A stretch of DNA of 64,000 nt, from contig FMUV01000010.1 in NCBI GenBank assembly GCA_900101355.1, positions 1 to 64,000 of the forward strand, written 5' to 3'. This document shows, piece by piece, positions 1-8,840 of the stretch. How positions within the stretch are numbered: position 1 is the first letter of the stretch; each line of letters starts with the position of its first letter. The notes under the pieces are model-generated. The model searched no databases. It was not told where the DNA came from and worked only from the letters and a program-made list of their open reading frames with translations. Made by a program: the position numbers and the translations under genes. Origin of the DNA: Ruminococcus sp. YE282. GTDB lineage: Bacteria > Bacillota > Clostridia > Oscillospirales > Acutalibacteraceae.

Positions 1-252
1 AAGCTCTCCCATCTGTGTTTTTATCGTCTTTTTTGAGTAGCCGTTTCTGTAATTTTTCGACTTATTGCTACACTCATCATTCGACGTTCTTTCGCTTTTC
101 TCGTAGCCGAGCTCATCTGCAAGCTCACATTCCATAACCTCCTGAAGAATGTCCTTGAACATATTTTTCATTGCTGTCATAACTTCATCTGTTGAGGTGA
201 ATTTCTGACTTCTTACAAATTCTCTCATCATTTCTGCCGGTACTTTTTCCAT
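1..252 (-). CDS. IS256-family transposase, N-terminal part (cut by window edge)
   Basis: The reading frame opens at an ATG at 252 and runs off the left edge, giving the first 84 residues. It begins MEKVPAEMMREFV and contains ELADELGYEKSER, the N-terminal signature of IS256/Mutator-type DDE transposases, followed by a basic NYRNGYSKKT stretch typical of the family. The catalytic DDE residues would lie outside the window. The hairpin and inverted-repeat-like sequence just upstream fits the end of the insertion sequence. Family assignment is from recognised motifs; whether the full copy is intact cannot be seen. Confidence 0.85.
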   Translation of the reverse strand, partial: MEKVPAEMMREFVRSQKFTSTDEVMTAMKNMFKDILQEVMECELADELGYEKSERTSNDECSNKSKNYRNGYSKKTIKTQMGEL

Positions 253-260
253 TAAAAAAA

Positions 261-345
261 CTTCCTTTCAAGCTTTAATTTTTCTGTTTCCATTATTGCT
301 TGAAAGGAAGTCTATTATTCACTTTTACACAAACTTTTCGGCGGT
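261..345. repeat. IS256-type end: hairpin plus terminal-repeat region
   Basis: A perfect 13-bp inverted repeat (CTTCCTTTCAAGC at 261-273, its complement at 298-310) sits directly upstream of the transposase start. Outside it lies TTTTACACAAACTTTTCGG (333-ish), which resembles the GTGTAAAA part of IS256-family terminal repeats. The exact outer boundary, near 345, is inferred because the other end of the element is not in the window. The hairpin may block read-through transcription into the transposase gene. Confidence 0.5.
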
Positions 346-366
346 CTCGCAGAAAACAAAGATAAG

Positions 367-1539
367 CTATTTTCGTATATCAGCATAATACTGTTCAAAC
401 TTAATCTCTCCTGCAATAGCCTTGTCCCTCAAACTTGACGCAAACCGTGACCATTTCTCAAATTCGGAAATGGTCATTTTCTTTTTCATATAGCGTGCGT
501 AGTGTGCTTTGTATGCTCTGTTGTAGGTCTGCCAAATGGGATCGTTTTTGCACTTGTCGTCATAGTGCCGTCTTGAGCCGACATCTCGACAGGTTTTATC
601 AGGCTCGTCCTTTAATGGATTATCGCAGTAGCTAAAATACTTGCCGCCACGAATCAAAAAGAAATTGCCACAGTGCTTGCACTTGTTAGGAATATAGTTA
701 TTCCTGATTCCGTTGAAAAAGTCATAGAATAGGAACGACTGCAAATCCGAAAATAAAATTTGCTCACAGAGTATCGGCTTTTTGTTTTCGTCTTTCAGCA
801 CCTTATATCCAAAGGACTTCATCTGACAGTTTATCTTGTCAAAATTCTTTGAATTGTTTTTATTAAAGTCAGAAAAATATTCTGCAACTTCGTGTTCATT
901 TGGAAATGTTCCTTTTCTGTGCAGATAGTTTTCTACGAACGGACGGAAAATTTTTTGAATAGAAATATATGATTTGAGAAAACTAATGTATTGACTAAAG
1001 ATTATTTCTATAATTTTGTTCAGTTGATTAAGCTCCTCAAGTAAATCAATGTCATAATTGTTCCAGTCCGATTCAATTTTCGGCTTAAAATAATGCAGAT
1101 GAAAATGCGAATGTCCGTTCTCGTCAATCTCTCCATTGCCATATTTGTTTACGGTATTCCAATCTATATTGTCATAATCATCATCTAATCCATCCTCGAA
1201 AAAGATGCCGAATCCATTAAGTAAATCGGATAATGTTATAAGAGGAAACTTAAGAATTTTATTATAGGGAGGAAATCTGTGTAACCACTTGTTTATCATA
1301 TCAAAGTAATATTGAGCGTCCTGTACATACTTATCATATTTTTCTATGTTGTCATAGCTCATATCTTCCTTTAACTTAATCTTTTCTTGCAGGGAGCAAA
1401 GTTGATAAAGTAAATTAAGTTCTTCAATTTTATTCAAGTAATTTGTGTTGAGATATTTTGTTATAATTTCATTTGAACTGAACCTATACTTCTCCTGAAT
1501 ATATACTTCGTTGTTCCAGAAATAAGCGTAAAAATCCAT
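367..1539 (-). CDS. DUF6076-family protein with C-terminal zinc-finger-like module
   Basis: Protein of 390 aa if translated from the ATG at 1539, which has a GGAGG six bases upstream; the longer open frame to 1623 lacks such a site. The N-terminal two thirds has no recognised motif. The C-terminal third contains CKHCGNFF, a YCDNP segment and CRDVGSRRHY, a four-cysteine knuckle typical of the DUF6076 family found in Firmicutes mobile elements. Function is unknown; a nucleic-acid-binding role is only a guess. It lies divergent from the excisionase-like gene of the small mobilizable element and probably belongs to it. The gene is AT-rich like its neighbours. Confidence 0.7.
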   Translation of the reverse strand: MDFYAYFWNNEVYIQEKYRFSSNEIITKYLNTNYLNKIEELNLLYQLCSLQEKIKLKEDMSYDNIEKYDKYVQDAQYYFDMINKWLHRFPPYNKILKFPLITLSDLLNGFGIFFEDGLDDDYDNIDWNTVNKYGNGEIDENGHSHFHLHYFKPKIESDWNNYDIDLLEELNQLNKIIEIIFSQYISFLKSYISIQKIFRPFVENYLHRKGTFPNEHEVAEYFSDFNKNNSKNFDKINCQMKSFGYKVLKDENKKPILCEQILFSDLQSFLFYDFFNGIRNNYIPNKCKHCGNFFLIRGGKYFSYCDNPLKDEPDKTCRDVGSRRHYDDKCKNDPIWQTYNRAYKAHYARYMKKKMTISEFEKWSRFASSLRDKAIAGEIKFEQYYADIRK

Positions 1540-1706
1540 AAGATAAAACCTCCGAAAATAGATAATACGAAACGAGAATAGAGAATGTAGTTTAATTATA
1601 AGACGTCTATTGTGTTTTTGCAACAGTTCTGCTAAAATGTTTATTAGACAATTCAGAATTAGAATTCAACTTCTATTTTATCTGTCAATTTAATTCGGAG
1701 GTCAAA

Positions 1707-1916
1707 ATGAAAGAATCAAATTATAAATCATATGATGAGTTACCGTTGTTTCTGAATGCGAATATAGTTTCAAAGGTGCTGGGAATCTCATCATCAAGCG
1801 GATATGAGTTGATGCACACAGACGGATTTCCAGTTCTGAAAATTGGTTCAAGGCTTGTCGTGCCGAAAGAAAAGTTCCGTGAATGGGTAGAGCAGAATAC
1901 AGGAGGAAGTATTTGA
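1707..1916 (+). CDS. Excisionase-like / MerR-type DNA-binding protein
   Basis: A 69-aa protein with a single winged helix-turn-helix: LFLNANIVSKVLGIS followed by SSGYELMHTDGFPVLKIGSR and an RLVVPKEKFREWVEQ wing. This is the layout of excisionase/helix-turn-helix family proteins of integrative elements (Pfam HTH_17 type). GGAGG lies seven bases before the ATG. It is the first gene of a short operon leading to the relaxase and the tyrosine integrase, so control of excision or of element gene expression is the likely job. Its stop overlaps the start of the next gene. Confidence 0.75.
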   Translation: MKESNYKSYDELPLFLNANIVSKVLGISSSSGYELMHTDGFPVLKIGSRLVVPKEKFREWVEQNTGGSI

Positions 1917-2272
1917 AATATAATTCTATAAATAATGCAAAACATTACTTTACTCTGCCGAATGAAATATTTTGTCTTGGCTTATCCTCGGGAGAAATTG
2001 CTGTGTACTGTTATCTTTTGCGGTGTGAGAACAGGAAAACATATCAGTGCTATCCAAGCTACCGAACAATTGGAAAAGCTTTGAAAATGAGTCAGAATAC
2101 TGTAAGAAAATATGTTCAAAGCCTTGAAGATAAACATTTAATCTCGACCGAGAGAACAGAGGTAATTACAAAAGACGGGCGAAAACGCAACGGTACATTG
2201 CTATATACTATTCGTCCGATTGCAGAAGCTATTGATTACTTTCACAGTGAGCAGTTGTGGAGAAACGCATAA
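1913..2272 (+). CDS. Helix-turn-helix protein of the mobilizable element
   Basis: A 119-aa protein read from a TTG at 1913, chosen because AGGAGG lies six bases upstream and the TTG overlaps the previous stop (TTGA). An in-frame ATG at 1883 has no ribosome site. The body holds a winged helix-turn-helix (SYRTIGKALKMSQNTVRKYVQ, then EDKHLISTE and a wing ending LLYTIRP), as in GntR-like or replication-initiator N-terminal domains. Translational coupling with the excisionase-like gene suggests a joint regulatory role. It could be a truncated replication initiator; no catalytic motif is present. Confidence 0.7.
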   Translation: MKYNSINNAKHYFTLPNEIFCLGLSSGEIAVYCYLLRCENRKTYQCYPSYRTIGKALKMSQNTVRKYVQSLEDKHLISTERTEVITKDGRKRNGTLLYTIRPIAEAIDYFHSEQLWRNA

Positions 2273-2302
2273 TTTCAAGGAAATTATGAAAAGCAGGTTA
2301 AA

Positions 2303-2344
2303 GTGGGGCGTCTCCCCACGGGGTCACATCAGACGGCAGAGCCG
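2303..2344. other. Paired hairpins upstream of mobilization genes, candidate oriT
   Basis: Between the helix-turn-helix gene and the accessory mobilization gene lie two short perfect hairpins: GTGGGG-CGTCT-CCCCAC (2303-2319) and CGGC-AGA-GCCG (2334-2344). Origins of transfer usually lie just upstream of relaxosome genes and contain such structures. There is no T-run, so a terminator is unlikely. The nick site is not identified; the assignment is inference from position. Confidence 0.4.
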
Positions 2345-2400
2345 ACTGTTATGGGGTTTTACAGTATGTCAAAAATCAGAATTTGAGGTGCCTATCAAAA

Positions 2401-2802
2401 ATGAGCGAAAATAAAAAGAAATATGCCTATTGGATGAAACCTTCAATGGTTGAAGAAATTACAGAAATGCTTGATACAGCAAATGCGACTTCAAAAAGTG
2501 ATTTTGTCTGTCAGGCTGTTCAGTTTTACATCGGTTATCTTCATCAGCAAAAGTGCATTAATTATCTTTCACCAATCCTTGCACAAACCATAAAAAGTGA
2601 AATTGAAAGCGTGGAAAAGAATGTTTCTGAAATGCTGTTCAAGTTGGCTGTGGAACAGGCAAAGCTGAGTAATATTGTTGCAGCAACAAATCAGATTGAT
2701 AATCATTCGTTGTCAGCACTTAATAATCTCTGTGCAGAAGAAGTCGCAAGGAACAACGGTATCATAACTTTTGAAGATGCGTACAGATTCCAACGTGGTT
2801 AA
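2401..2802 (+). CDS. Relaxosome accessory protein (MobC-like, ribbon-helix-helix)
   Basis: A 133-aa protein. The ATG at 2401 is preferred over one at 2383 because GAGGTG lies ten bases before it. The N-terminus (YAYWMKPSMVEEITEML, SKSDFVCQAVQFYIGYL) fits a ribbon-helix-helix DNA-binding fold; the rest is predicted helical and may dimerise. Such proteins sit directly before MobP3 relaxases in Firmicutes elements and help the relaxase open oriT. The stop is four bases from the relaxase start, indicating one transcript. The fold call is by eye. Confidence 0.65.
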   Translation: MSENKKKYAYWMKPSMVEEITEMLDTANATSKSDFVCQAVQFYIGYLHQQKCINYLSPILAQTIKSEIESVEKNVSEMLFKLAVEQAKLSNIVAATNQIDNHSLSALNNLCAEEVARNNGIITFEDAYRFQRG

Positions 2803-2805
2803 TCT

Positions 2806-4164
2806 ATGGCGAAGATTATTTTTACAAGCCGATATATGAAAAATCCTGCATCTTCAAATGCAGGCAAACTAATAAAATATATGGGCACTCGTGATGGTGT
2901 TGAAAAACTGCCAAACGGTATCGATAACTCTCCTGCTACCAAGAAACAAAATGATTTAATCTGTACTGCACTTAAAACTGTTCCGGAGTCCTGGGATTAT
3001 CCTGAAATGAAATCCTATCTTAAAAATAAGACAAAGGCTAATGCAACAGAATTCCTCAACGAATTTCTTGAACGAAACGCTGACAGGATAGACGGTGTTA
3101 AAAAGCTAGTGAACTATTATGCAGAAAGACCCGGTGTTGAGAAAATCGGTAAGCACGGATTGTTTTCTCAAACTGATGACAAGATAAATCTTGATGATGT
3201 TGCTGACGAAGTTTCAAGTCACAACGGAATTGTGTGGACTCATGTCATTAGCCTTAAAAGAGAAGATGCCGAAAGACTTGGCTACAACAATGCAAATGCT
3301 TGGAAAAATTTAGTCAGAAGAAATGCTCTTGAGATTGCAAAAGCACACAAGATAGAGCCGAGCGATTTGCAGTGGTACGGAGCATTTCATAACACAATAC
3401 ATCATCCTCACATACATCTGCTTGTTTATTCAAAGTCAGGACAAGGCTATCTAACCAATAAAGGCATAGAAAGTATGCGAAGTACATTCGGCAATGATAT
3501 ATTCAGAAATGAACAGTACAAGCTGTTTGAAATGCAGACAGAAATCCGTGATGAACTTAAAAATGAGGCAAGGAATGTTATTGATGATTTAGTTGCAAAA
3601 ATTGATTCTGATGTTTATGTTTCAGATAAAATAGTTGATCTGTTTAAAAAACTTGCTGAACAGCTCAAAAGTTACAACGGCAGGTTGATGTACGGATATC
3701 TTCCTAAATCAATCAAAGAAACCGTCAACAATATAGTTGCCGAACTTGCAAGGGATAAAAATCTTACGAATCTTTATTCGAAGTGGAATGAAATCAACAG
3801 GGAAAAACTGTCGCTGTATTACGATAAAGAAAAACCTGATATACCTCTTGAAGATAACAAAGAATTCAGAAGTATCAAGAACTATATTTTGAAGTTGGTT
3901 AATCTGATTTCACAGACAACTACGACAAAGGAAATTTATAAATCAAGTGTTGAGCAATCTGTTTCAGGAATACTCCTTGCTCTTTCAAAATTGATTGCAA
4001 ACAGTTGCAAGCGTAAACGAGCAAAATTATTAGGTCAGGTTGACAGCAAACTTAAATCTAAGCTTGAAAAGAAAAAGATTGCTCACGGACTTAGAACCGA
4101 CAGAACGGTTAATCAGAATGAAATCGAAAATGACGAGGAGCAGGGATTTACAATGTCAATGTAA
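2806..4164 (+). CDS. mobP3: MobP3-family relaxase
   Basis: A 452-aa protein beginning MAKIIFTSRYMKN, followed by KLIKYMGTRDGVEKL, the hallmark start of MobP3/MobL relaxases. The metal-binding three-histidine motif is seen as FHNTIHHPHIHLLVYS (about residues 196-211). These enzymes nick one strand at oriT through a tyrosine and pilot it to the recipient through another element's secretion system; Tyr10 and Tyr25 are the obvious candidates. The C-terminal half is helical and lysine-rich. No type IV secretion genes are nearby, so the element is mobilizable rather than self-conjugative. Confidence 0.88.
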   Translation: MAKIIFTSRYMKNPASSNAGKLIKYMGTRDGVEKLPNGIDNSPATKKQNDLICTALKTVPESWDYPEMKSYLKNKTKANATEFLNEFLERNADRIDGVKKLVNYYAERPGVEKIGKHGLFSQTDDKINLDDVADEVSSHNGIVWTHVISLKREDAERLGYNNANAWKNLVRRNALEIAKAHKIEPSDLQWYGAFHNTIHHPHIHLLVYSKSGQGYLTNKGIESMRSTFGNDIFRNEQYKLFEMQTEIRDELKNEARNVIDDLVAKIDSDVYVSDKIVDLFKKLAEQLKSYNGRLMYGYLPKSIKETVNNIVAELARDKNLTNLYSKWNEINREKLSLYYDKEKPDIPLEDNKEFRSIKNYILKLVNLISQTTTTKEIYKSSVEQSVSGILLALSKLIANSCKRKRAKLLGQVDSKLKSKLEKKKIAHGLRTDRTVNQNEIENDEEQGFTMSM

Positions 4165-4335
4165 CCTCTCTGTTGAGCCGTGTGTCGCCCGTGTTCGATT
4201 TTGTTGCTTTCAGCAGTAAAGTAATCGGAAACAACAAATAAAACCAGTGTGGGCGATTTTTGAGAGTTTCAAATTTGGTCTGGATATTGAGATGAATTTA
4301 TGGTATGTTTTTGTACTTGAAAAGGAGCTGATATT

Positions 4336-5562
4336 ATGTCAATAAGAAAATTACTTACAAACGGCAACGCTTTCAAAAGGACGGACAACCGCTGGGGCGG
4401 TGTTGTTTGGTATATGAATGAGCAAGGCGAACGGAAAAGGAAAAGCTTTTCGGGTACGACTAAAGCAGAGGTCAACAAGAAAATTACAGAATATATTACT
4501 GCGTTTAACGACTCAATAATTGAGTCGCAAGAAACAAAGAAAAGGCTGAAAGACAGTATGCAGAACTGGCTTGAGGTGTTTAAGTTTCCGTCTGTTGAAC
4601 GGACTACTTATGACAGATACGAATGTACAGCGAAAAATCAAATCTATCCGTATATCGGTGACAAGGTAGTTGGAGATATTAAGTCAGCGGACATTAAAAA
4701 ATTGCTCAACGATAAAATGAATGAGGGCTATGCCTACACTACGGTTAAGAAAGTGCATAATGTGCTGAATGAGTATTTTAGGTATCTCACTCAACAAGAG
4801 TACATTGACAGAAATCCTATGATAAGCGCTCCGATGATAAAGAAAAGCAACTTTCTTGCGGCGCAGGACAAAGAAAATCTTCCGACGAGCGAAACCATAA
4901 CGGTGTTCACGCCGGAAGAGATTAAAATATTCAAAGATGAAGCGTTTAGCACATTTTCAAACGGCAAAAGAAAATATCAGCAAGCCGCAGCATATATTCT
5001 TATGCTGAATACCGGTTTGAGAACAGGCGAGGTGCTCGGACTTCTCAACAGCGACATTGACATTGAAAATCGTGTAATGCACCTTAACAGAGGAGTAAAG
5101 GAAATATCAAAGCGTGACGGAGTAACAGCAGAAAAAGGACGAGAGGTTAAGGTCGGCAAGCTGAAAAGTGCCACAAGCAAGAGAGATGTTCCGCTGAACG
5201 ATACTGCAATCGAAATGATACTTGACCTGAGAAAAGAATTCTACTTCGGAGAAGATTCGCCGCTCATACCCGATGAAAACGGCAACTTCACCAGACCGGT
5301 AAATTTCCGTAAGAGATATTACAGAATCCTCAAAGCCGCAGGCATAGAAACCAAAGGCTTGCACTCGCTCCGCCACACCTTTGCTACTAACCTTGTAAAC
5401 GGAATAAAGCAACCTGACGGTTCAATCAAATCATTAACCCCAAGACAGGTTGCAGATTTGCTCGGTCACACCACATCAGAGATTACAGAGATGTATTATG
5501 TAAAAAGAGATTTAACAAAGCTGAATGGCATAACGGATGGGTTTAATTGTGAGGTGAGTTAA
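4336..5562 (+). CDS. int: Tyrosine-family integrase
   Basis: A 408-aa phage/Tn916-type site-specific recombinase. The N-terminus carries an arm-binding-like segment (WGGVVWYMNEQGERKRKSFSG), then a SAM-like core-binding domain (residues about 65-170). The catalytic domain shows the first arginine in NTGLRTGEVLGL, the HSLRHTFAT box with the second arginine, LGHTTSEITEMYY with the histidine and nucleophilic tyrosine. AAAGGAG precedes the ATG. It ends the small mobilizable element, where integrases normally abut an att site, but I could not identify the att repeats. The next gene is convergent. Confidence 0.92.
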   Translation: MSIRKLLTNGNAFKRTDNRWGGVVWYMNEQGERKRKSFSGTTKAEVNKKITEYITAFNDSIIESQETKKRLKDSMQNWLEVFKFPSVERTTYDRYECTAKNQIYPYIGDKVVGDIKSADIKKLLNDKMNEGYAYTTVKKVHNVLNEYFRYLTQQEYIDRNPMISAPMIKKSNFLAAQDKENLPTSETITVFTPEEIKIFKDEAFSTFSNGKRKYQQAAAYILMLNTGLRTGEVLGLLNSDIDIENRVMHLNRGVKEISKRDGVTAEKGREVKVGKLKSATSKRDVPLNDTAIEMILDLRKEFYFGEDSPLIPDENGNFTRPVNFRKRYYRILKAAGIETKGLHSLRHTFATNLVNGIKQPDGSIKSLTPRQVADLLGHTTSEITEMYYVKRDLTKLNGITDGFNCEVS

Positions 5563-5579
5563 CAACTACATAGTTTAAG

Positions 5580-7496
5580 TTATAAGGAGAATCGATAGGA
5601 ATCAATATCTGTTAATTTTGATAGGTGTGTATAAAATTCCTTTGCTTTTTTTATTGATAAATTGTAATCTTCTTTGATTGGAATTGGTATTTCAAAATAT
5701 GAATTCCAAGCATCAAGCTTTAACTCAGGCTGACTAGCGGTTTGTGCAAGATAATAAATTTGTTTTCTGCATAACTCGCTTCTTAATGAATACCATAGCA
5801 GTAATCCTTGTTCCTCGTTATCAGGAATAATAACAAGAAAGCCTGAGGTACAAATTGCATTATCAAATTCTGGTGGAACTAAAACAACAGTGCCTCTTGA
5901 ACTGTTGTTTAATGCAAGAAGAATATCACCTGTATGTACTTGATATTCTCCTCTGGTGGGTAAATCTTCAAATCTTCCTTTAATATACTTCGTAATTAAC
6001 CCATATTGAGTTACATCTCCAATTTCAATGTATTTAAAATCTTTGTCACTTTTTCTTAAACACATTTTTTCTTCACTATTTAGTTTTTTTCTCCTTTTTA
6101 ATGAGGAACCTTTTATTATATCAATTTTACCGCTTTGCTTTGCAAACATCATGGCTTTGTAAGCATTATGGAGATCGGGACAATAAAAAAATGAATCAAA
6201 TCTTTCGGTTGTTAATTCATCCCCAGAAATTAACCAGTATTGTTGTGGACATTCAAGATTTTCTGATTTATCATAATTATCTCTAGTAGTCATAGACAAA
6301 TAACCAGTCCTTTGCCATTCAAGATAGGCAATTAGTATTTCAGTAAGATTATTCCGAAATGGTGTATCCCTTAATGAATTATCATGACCAATATTATTTG
6401 ATATTGACATAAATATATTGCATTGCTTCTCAGAAGCTGAATGCTTTTTTCGTAGATGGATAATTGAAGTCTTTATATTTGCTTTGGCTTTAAAAAATGC
6501 ATTAAAGGGCAAAGAGTGTACACCTAGTATAATAAATTTATCAATAATCCATTTTCTTATTTCTTCAAATGTTTTACCGTTTATTACTGTGTCATCTAAC
6601 ACAATCAGTAATTCTCCATCATCTTTCAATAATTCATAGTATCTATTTAAAAACAAAACGCTAGATTTTGCAGTAGATGATTTCTTAGTTAGTTCGTGTT
6701 GTTTTAAAATGCGTTTTTCATCTTCATTTGAAGATGAATAATTCATACTAAACGGGGGATTACTTAATATCAAATCAAAGGTATTGTTTTTAATTTTTGT
6801 TTTGAATTCTGATACTTCTTCTTTTTTTTCAGATGTCATATCTTTAGTTTCTAAGGGGTTTATGTCAAGTCCATCTCCGTGAAAAATATGGGAACCGCCA
6901 TCACCGTGCAGATACATATTAATTCTCGCAATTCTAGCTACCCGTTCATTCGCTTCAATTCCATATAAACATTCCTCGCATATTTGTTTGTGAATTACTT
7001 TTCTTTCATCGCTAGTAAGACGAGTGTCATTACGCAATCTGCCAGTTAAATATGCCATTACCTCTATTAAAAAACCAGCTGTTCCACAACAAGCATCCAA
7101 TACTTTTGGAGGCTTTTTTATATCCACATTTCTTAAGGCAATTCGTGTCATGAAATCAACTACCGATCTTGGAGTGAAAAATTGTCCTAAATCTTTACCA
7201 CGTATTGAAGCCGCTAAAAACACCTCAAACATCCGTCCATTTAAATCTTCATCAATCGAACTTAGATTTACTGATTGAAATTTTTTTATTAATTCATAGC
7301 AGGTTGAGGCAGATAGTTTTAGTGTTTCATCTTTTTCAAAGATTCTTTTTTTGTTCCGATTGATTATTGCATCTTCTAGTTCTGTGTGAAGATTTTTAAA
7401 TAGAATATCTCGAACTGGGTGCGAACTAGTATTGCTTTGAGCTTTTAGCCATGCTTCAGTTAATGGTATTTCATAACTTTCGGTATCTGCAGGCAA
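5580..7496 (-). CDS. N6-adenine methylase plus specificity domain of a single-chain R-M enzyme (frameshifted from its nuclease)
   Basis: A 638-aa product from a TTG at 7496, but the same frame stays open upstream to 7589 and encodes KLAPADAFFEFCKF and QEDKKREAL, typical of the family, so the real protein starts earlier. Methylase motif I is DACCGTAGF, the HsdM-like GQFFTPRSVVDFM precedes it, and motif IV is SNPPF; an adenine target is expected. The last 200 residues (IEIGDVTQYG, TGDILLALNNSSRG) match a type I HsdS-like target-recognition half. The upstream nuclease gene is offset by one base; removing one G or A near 7581 would fuse the two. It ends 18 bp from the convergent integrase. Confidence 0.85.
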   Translation of the reverse strand: MPADTESYEIPLTEAWLKAQSNTSSHPVRDILFKNLHTELEDAIINRNKKRIFEKDETLKLSASTCYELIKKFQSVNLSSIDEDLNGRMFEVFLAASIRGKDLGQFFTPRSVVDFMTRIALRNVDIKKPPKVLDACCGTAGFLIEVMAYLTGRLRNDTRLTSDERKVIHKQICEECLYGIEANERVARIARINMYLHGDGGSHIFHGDGLDINPLETKDMTSEKKEEVSEFKTKIKNNTFDLILSNPPFSMNYSSSNEDEKRILKQHELTKKSSTAKSSVLFLNRYYELLKDDGELLIVLDDTVINGKTFEEIRKWIIDKFIILGVHSLPFNAFFKAKANIKTSIIHLRKKHSASEKQCNIFMSISNNIGHDNSLRDTPFRNNLTEILIAYLEWQRTGYLSMTTRDNYDKSENLECPQQYWLISGDELTTERFDSFFYCPDLHNAYKAMMFAKQSGKIDIIKGSSLKRRKKLNSEEKMCLRKSDKDFKYIEIGDVTQYGLITKYIKGRFEDLPTRGEYQVHTGDILLALNNSSRGTVVLVPPEFDNAICTSGFLVIIPDNEEQGLLLWYSLRSELCRKQIYYLAQTASQPELKLDAWNSYFEIPIPIKEDYNLSIKKAKEFYTHLSKLTDIDSYRFSL

Positions 7497-7560
7497 GGCT
7501 TCTCTTTTTTTATCTTCTTGGATTTTTATAAAGATAAATTTGCAAAATTCAAAAAAAGCA

Positions 7561-8154
7561 TCAGCTGGAGCTAATTTTTCCTTTTTCCATACTTAAGTTA
7601 TGAGATTCCGCAAATAAATCATTTAGTTTTTTAGGAGTAAGAGATTCAAAAGGTATTTTTGTTTTTGTCTTGTTTTCAATTGCGCCATACTTTATGTAGG
7701 TTCTTAATGTAACATAAGGAGGCGTGCCACTAGCAAAGTCAGAAAGTTGCAACGTTACAATAGGTGTTTCACTATCATGAGGAAATAAACCTGTAAAGTG
7801 ACCATTAGATATCAAAAGCCATTTGATTTTTTGAGAGTCTAATTTTTTATCACGATTGTAACTTAATGCGTAACTAGCTGTTTGTCCCCAAGCGTCCAAA
7901 ATATTAATGGACGGGTCTTTAGCTTCCACCACCACTTTGGCATTTTTATTTGCGTTCAAAAGCAAAAAGTCTACTTCTTTCATCGAAGTTTTTCTTCCAT
8001 CATAAATTTTTAATGATTTGACATGTTTTTTCGGTAAAATGCAATCAGATGGATAACCTAAATCATTAAACAAAGGAGCGAGTAGCCTTGTTTCAACTTC
8101 AGCTTCTGAAGTGATATTTGAAGAATCTAAATTAAATAATGTACTATATGACAT
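7561..8154 (-). CDS. HSDR_N-type nuclease domain, N-terminal part of the frameshifted R-M enzyme
   Basis: A 197-aa reading frame with GGAGG before its ATG and a plausible promoter upstream (TTGTGA-17-TAATAT). It carries the PD-(D/E)xK nuclease pattern of type I HsdR N-terminal domains: EVDFLLLNANKNAKVVVEAKD (Asp ... Glu-x-Lys, residues about 60-80), then LDAWGQTASYA. The last residues SMEKGKISSS run into a stop at 7561, while the methylase continues in the +1 frame from the same spot (7575-7590). In intact relatives the nuclease, methylase and specificity regions are one chain. The break may be a mutation, a phase-variable state or a sequencing error. Confidence 0.8.
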   Translation of the reverse strand: MSYSTLFNLDSSNITSEAEVETRLLAPLFNDLGYPSDCILPKKHVKSLKIYDGRKTSMKEVDFLLLNANKNAKVVVEAKDPSINILDAWGQTASYALSYNRDKKLDSQKIKWLLISNGHFTGLFPHDSETPIVTLQLSDFASGTPPYVTLRTYIKYGAIENKTKTKIPFESLTPKKLNDLFAESHNLSMEKGKISSS

Positions 8155-8358
8155 TTTATTACCTCCATTGATTATTATATTATCATAAAGTTATTCATTT
8201 CACAAGGCTGTTTTTTGTAATTTTTTTAAGTTGATGCTATTTTGATGATGTAGCAGACGGAATCGTTGAAATTATTAGCGCCGGTTGAACATTTTGATGC
8301 CTGAAATGAGCGTCAAAACGGGAAAATCAGACCGTGCTCCCATCATAAAATTGTATCA

Positions 8359-8393
8359 AAAAACGGCTTAAACGCAGTGTTTAAGCCGTTTTC
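8359..8393 (-). terminator. Rho-independent terminator after tRNA-Trp
   Basis: A long perfect stem (ACGGCTTAAAC with complement GTTTAAGCCGT, loop GCAGT in + orientation) flanked by A and T runs lies directly 3' of the tRNA-Trp gene. It is symmetrical and could also stop transcription from the other side. Confidence 0.8.
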
Positions 8394-8396
8394 GCT

Positions 8397-8472
8397 TGGC
8401 AGGGGCAGAAGGACTTGAACCCTCGGCACGCGGTTTTGGAGACCGCTGCTCTACCAACTGAGCTATACCCCT
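8397..8472 (-). tRNA. tRNA-Trp (anticodon CCA)
   Basis: A 76-nt tRNA with encoded CCA. The acceptor stem is AGGGGTA/TGCCCCT with a G discriminator, the anticodon stem GCGGT/ACCGC encloses the loop CTCCAAA, giving anticodon CCA, and the T arm has the GGTTCAAGTCC form. A terminator hairpin follows. It reads UGG codons. Confidence 0.95.
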
Positions 8473-8840
8473 ATATTTTATTCAATTGTTAATAATTCAA
8501 ACAACATTATGTATTATACTATAAATCTGTTCGTTTGTCAATAATTTTAAAGCTGCAAAACAAAAAAATTGTCTAGAGTAGGCTGAAAAATGATACAGTA
8601 ATATACAGTAAATAGAAAAGAACATAGCGAAAAAGGCATAATTAAGTTTATTCACTACAAAAATCCTAAGATTCGCTATGTTCCGTAAAGGTTATTAAGA
8701 AATAGTTTCAAACGCCTAACATTAATTAAAATATTATTAAGGCTAATAATATCAAAATAAAAATTCAAAGTGTTTTTCGCTATGTGTACAAAGAAAATTT
8801 ACAGCCAAAGCTGTTGTAAAAACGAAAATATATTTTTGTT
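8473..8840. repeat. Intergenic region with a long-range inverted repeat
   Basis: No open frame here looks coding. The region contains a perfect 12-bp inverted repeat, GAACATAGCGAA (8620-8631) and its complement (8672-8683), separated by 40 bases. That could fold as a 64-nt stem-loop RNA or be the ends of a tiny mobile repeat. A third partial copy, TTCGCTATGTG, lies at 8776-8786. No T-run follows directly, so a simple terminator is not indicated. Confidence 0.5.

Noticed and set aside
2220..2414. A 64-codon frame before the MobC-like gene
   Set aside because: It overlaps the preceding gene's end and the hairpin region and has no start signals.
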